Below, in pieces: positions 62,632 to 64,000 of a stretch of DNA of 64,000 bases; positions within the stretch are counted from its first letter, which is position 1; every line of letters begins with the position of its first letter. The notes beneath the pieces are model-generated. The model had not been told where the DNA came from, searched no databases, and worked only from the letters and a program-made list of their open reading frames with translations. A program made the position numbers and the translations under genes. Source of the stretch: DATLSM01 sp963722965 (GTDB lineage: Bacteria > Actinomycetota > Thermoleophilia > Solirubrobacterales > 70-9). The DNA lies in NCBI GenBank assembly GCA_963722965.1, contig CAVROX010000004.1:1-64000 (forward strand). Direction: 5' to 3'.

Positions 62632-63890
62632 GCGAGCAGCCGGCGCCGCTGACGATAAGGAACGCGGTCCTCGAGGGCGAGACGGTTGACCTGCGCTGTG
62701 AGAACGGGCTGATCGCGGAGCTCGGCTCAGGGATCGAAGCGAGGGCTGGTGAGGAGCGGATCGACGCGGCCGGGGCAACGCTGGTTTCACCGCTCCTCAA
62801 CGGTCACAGCCATGCCGCGATGACCCTGTTTCGCGGCAACGGCGGCGACCTGCCACTGATGCGCTGGCTGCGGGAGCGGGTCTGGCCGGTCGAGGCGATG
62901 CTCGAGCCCGAGGACGTCTACTGGGGCGCCCGGCTGGCCTGCCTGGAGATGATTCGCACCGGGACCACCCGCTTCTGGGACATGTACTGGCACCCGGCCG
63001 CAAGCGCCCGCGCGGTCTGTGACGCCGGCCTGCGGGCGACGATCGGCGGGCCGCTACTGGACGCCGGGGGCGGGCCGGTCAGCGAGCTGCGCGAGAGCAC
63101 ACTGCGCGACCTCGCAGAGCTCGAGGATTTCGGGCCGCGGATCGGTCGCGCCCTCGCTCCCCACTCGATCTACACGGTAAGCGAAGGGCTGCTGGGCTGG
63201 GCGGCTGAGCAGGCGGCCGAGCGCGGCCTGGCAATCCAGATCCATATCTCTGAGACCGAGGGAGAGGTCGGCGAGTGCCTAGCCGAGCACGGGGTGCGCC
63301 CCGCCGCATACCTCGACCGGCTCGGCCTGCTCGGCGAACGCACGGTGCTTGCCCACGGGGTCTGGCTTGATCGCTCCGAGCTGGAGCTGATCGCCGAGCG
63401 AGGCTGCATCGTGGTCGCCAACCCGGTGGCGAACATGAAGTTGGCCGTCGGCGGCGCCTTTCCCTACCCCGCGGCGCGTGAGGCCGGTATTGCAGTCGGC
63501 CTCGGCACCGACGGCGCCGGCTCCAACGACTCGCTCGACCTGCTCGCTGACCTGAAGGCCTTCGCTCTGTTGCAAAAGCACCAAACAGGGGACCCCACCG
63601 CGATCCGAGCAACGGAGGCCTGGGAGATCGCGATCGGTCGCCGCGCCCCGCTGCTTGGCGCCACAGCGCTTGCTCCAGGTGAACCCGCCGACTTCCTGCT
63701 GCTGTGCCGAAGCGCACCCGAGCTTAGCCTCGGCGAGCTCGCCGAGGACCTCGTCTACGCCGCCGCGGGCTCGGTCATCGAGACGACCGTGGTCGGCGGC
63801 CGGGCGCTGATGCGCGGCGGCGAGGTCAGCGGCGCTGAGGAGGTGATCGCACGCGCCGTCGAGCGGGCTCGGCGACTCGGGCTGGGGTGA
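62628..63890 (+). CDS. MTA/SAH deaminase-type amidohydrolase
   Basis: 420 residues starting at TTG 62628, which overlaps the phosphorylase stop (TTGA). Metal-dependent amidohydrolase with NGHSHAAMTLFRGNGGDLPL, LAPHSIYTVSEGLLG, IQIHISETEGEVGECL, LAHGVWLDRSE, and GLGTDGAGSNDSLDLLADL. These fit 5'-methylthioadenosine/S-adenosylhomocysteine deaminases. Together with the preceding gene it recycles the nucleoside by-products of SAM, which the several methyltransferases in the window would generate. Confidence 0.88.
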   Translation: MSEQPAPLTIRNAVLEGETVDLRCENGLIAELGSGIEARAGEERIDAAGATLVSPLLNGHSHAAMTLFRGNGGDLPLMRWLRERVWPVEAMLEPEDVYWGARLACLEMIRTGTTRFWDMYWHPAASARAVCDAGLRATIGGPLLDAGGGPVSELRESTLRDLAELEDFGPRIGRALAPHSIYTVSEGLLGWAAEQAAERGLAIQIHISETEGEVGECLAEHGVRPAAYLDRLGLLGERTVLAHGVWLDRSELELIAERGCIVVANPVANMKLAVGGAFPYPAAREAGIAVGLGTDGAGSNDSLDLLADLKAFALLQKHQTGDPTAIRATEAWEIAIGRRAPLLGATALAPGEPADFLLLCRSAPELSLGELAEDLVYAAAGSVIETTVVGGRALMRGGEVSGAEEVIARAVERARRLGLG

Positions 63891-63901
63891 GGGCCACCGG
63901 T

Positions 63902-63924
63902 CAGATACCCCTGGGGGGTATCTG
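63902..63924. promoter_or_regulatory. CsoR/RcnR-like operator palindrome
   Basis: Perfect dyad CAGATACCCC-TGG-GGGGTATCTG. The core TACCCC-n3-GGGGTA closely resembles sites bound by copper- or nickel-sensing CsoR/RcnR repressors. It ends 13 bp before the ATG of the truncated permease gene, so repression of that gene is expected. The regulator gene is not in the window. Confidence 0.65.
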
Positions 63925-63937
63925 GTAGGGTGCCTCG

Positions 63938-64000
63938 ATGGGTGGGGCCCTAAGCACGATCGGCAAAGGCCTCGAACAGTCCTTCCTGATGGCATATGAG
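63938..64000 (+). CDS. Start of a membrane permease gene, cut by the window edge
   Basis: 21 codons from ATG 63938: GALSTIGKGLEQSFLMAYE. The pattern of a short amphipathic start followed by SFLMAYE resembles the N-terminus of DUF318/YraQ-type permeases, which are often linked to metal or thiol stress. The identification rests on very few residues. The CsoR-like operator just upstream supports a metal-responsive transporter. Confidence 0.4.
   Translation, partial: MGGALSTIGKGLEQSFLMAYE

Overview
The window is a GC-rich bacterial chromosome segment. It most likely comes from a monoderm actinobacterium of the class Thermoleophilia (Solirubrobacterales-like). This is inferred from gene content: F420-type luciferase-like oxidoreductases, ergothioneine genes, a DipZ-type fusion, a Get3-like ATPase pair as in mycobacteria, a DUF5679 zinc-ribbon protein, a type IV pilus without a secretin, and a secreted protein with Ig-like repeats. 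No rRNA, tRNA or CRISPR array was seen.

Left part (1-19 kb): a broken aldehyde dehydrogenase and acyl-CoA dehydrogenase pair; a meaB / PRC-barrel / dipZ group; a polysaccharide block (acyltransferase, GT4 glycosyltransferase, GH57 branching enzyme, methyltransferases) that resembles the mycobacterial methylglucose lipopolysaccharide cluster; a class III adenylate cyclase overlapping a gamma-glutamyltransferase; an FtsZ and a ParA, both with long acidic N-terminal extensions; two Get3/ArsA-like ATPases; and an unknown 531-residue protein.

Centre (19-47 kb): a large type IV pilus locus in two converging arms. The plus arm holds three minor prepilins, pilM, pilN, pilO, a PilP-position membrane protein and a first major-type pilin. 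The minus arm holds a second PilT-like ATPase gene, a thioredoxin-fold-like membrane protein, pilB, pilT, pilC, a second pilin, a secreted Ig-repeat protein and the prepilin peptidase. A broken IS982-like element lies where the arms meet. An 88-nt element in front of the second pilin has the sequence and pairing of a c-di-GMP-I (GEMM) riboswitch. Beyond rpoD and a possible small RNA lie a GAF plus degenerate GGDEF protein, a PilB-N-terminal-like (MshEN) protein with five identical 138-bp coiled-coil repeats, and an intact GGDEF-EAL enzyme. Together these suggest a pilus controlled by c-di-GMP at both RNA and protein level.

Right part (47-64 kb): two luciferase-like oxidoreductases, egtD/egtB, a heavily frameshifted pntAA-pntAB-pntB operon, a CtpE-like P-type ATPase, thioesterase and thiolase, small membrane and zinc-ribbon proteins, an acyltransferase, a PAS protein with a metallo-beta-lactamase-fold enzyme, a methylthioadenosine salvage group, and at the edge a CsoR-like operator in front of a truncated permease gene.

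Many conserved genes are broken by single-base indels, densest at 1-2 kb, 13-15 kb and 50-53 kb. Both sides of each break stay conserved, so I read most of them as sequence errors rather than true pseudogenes.
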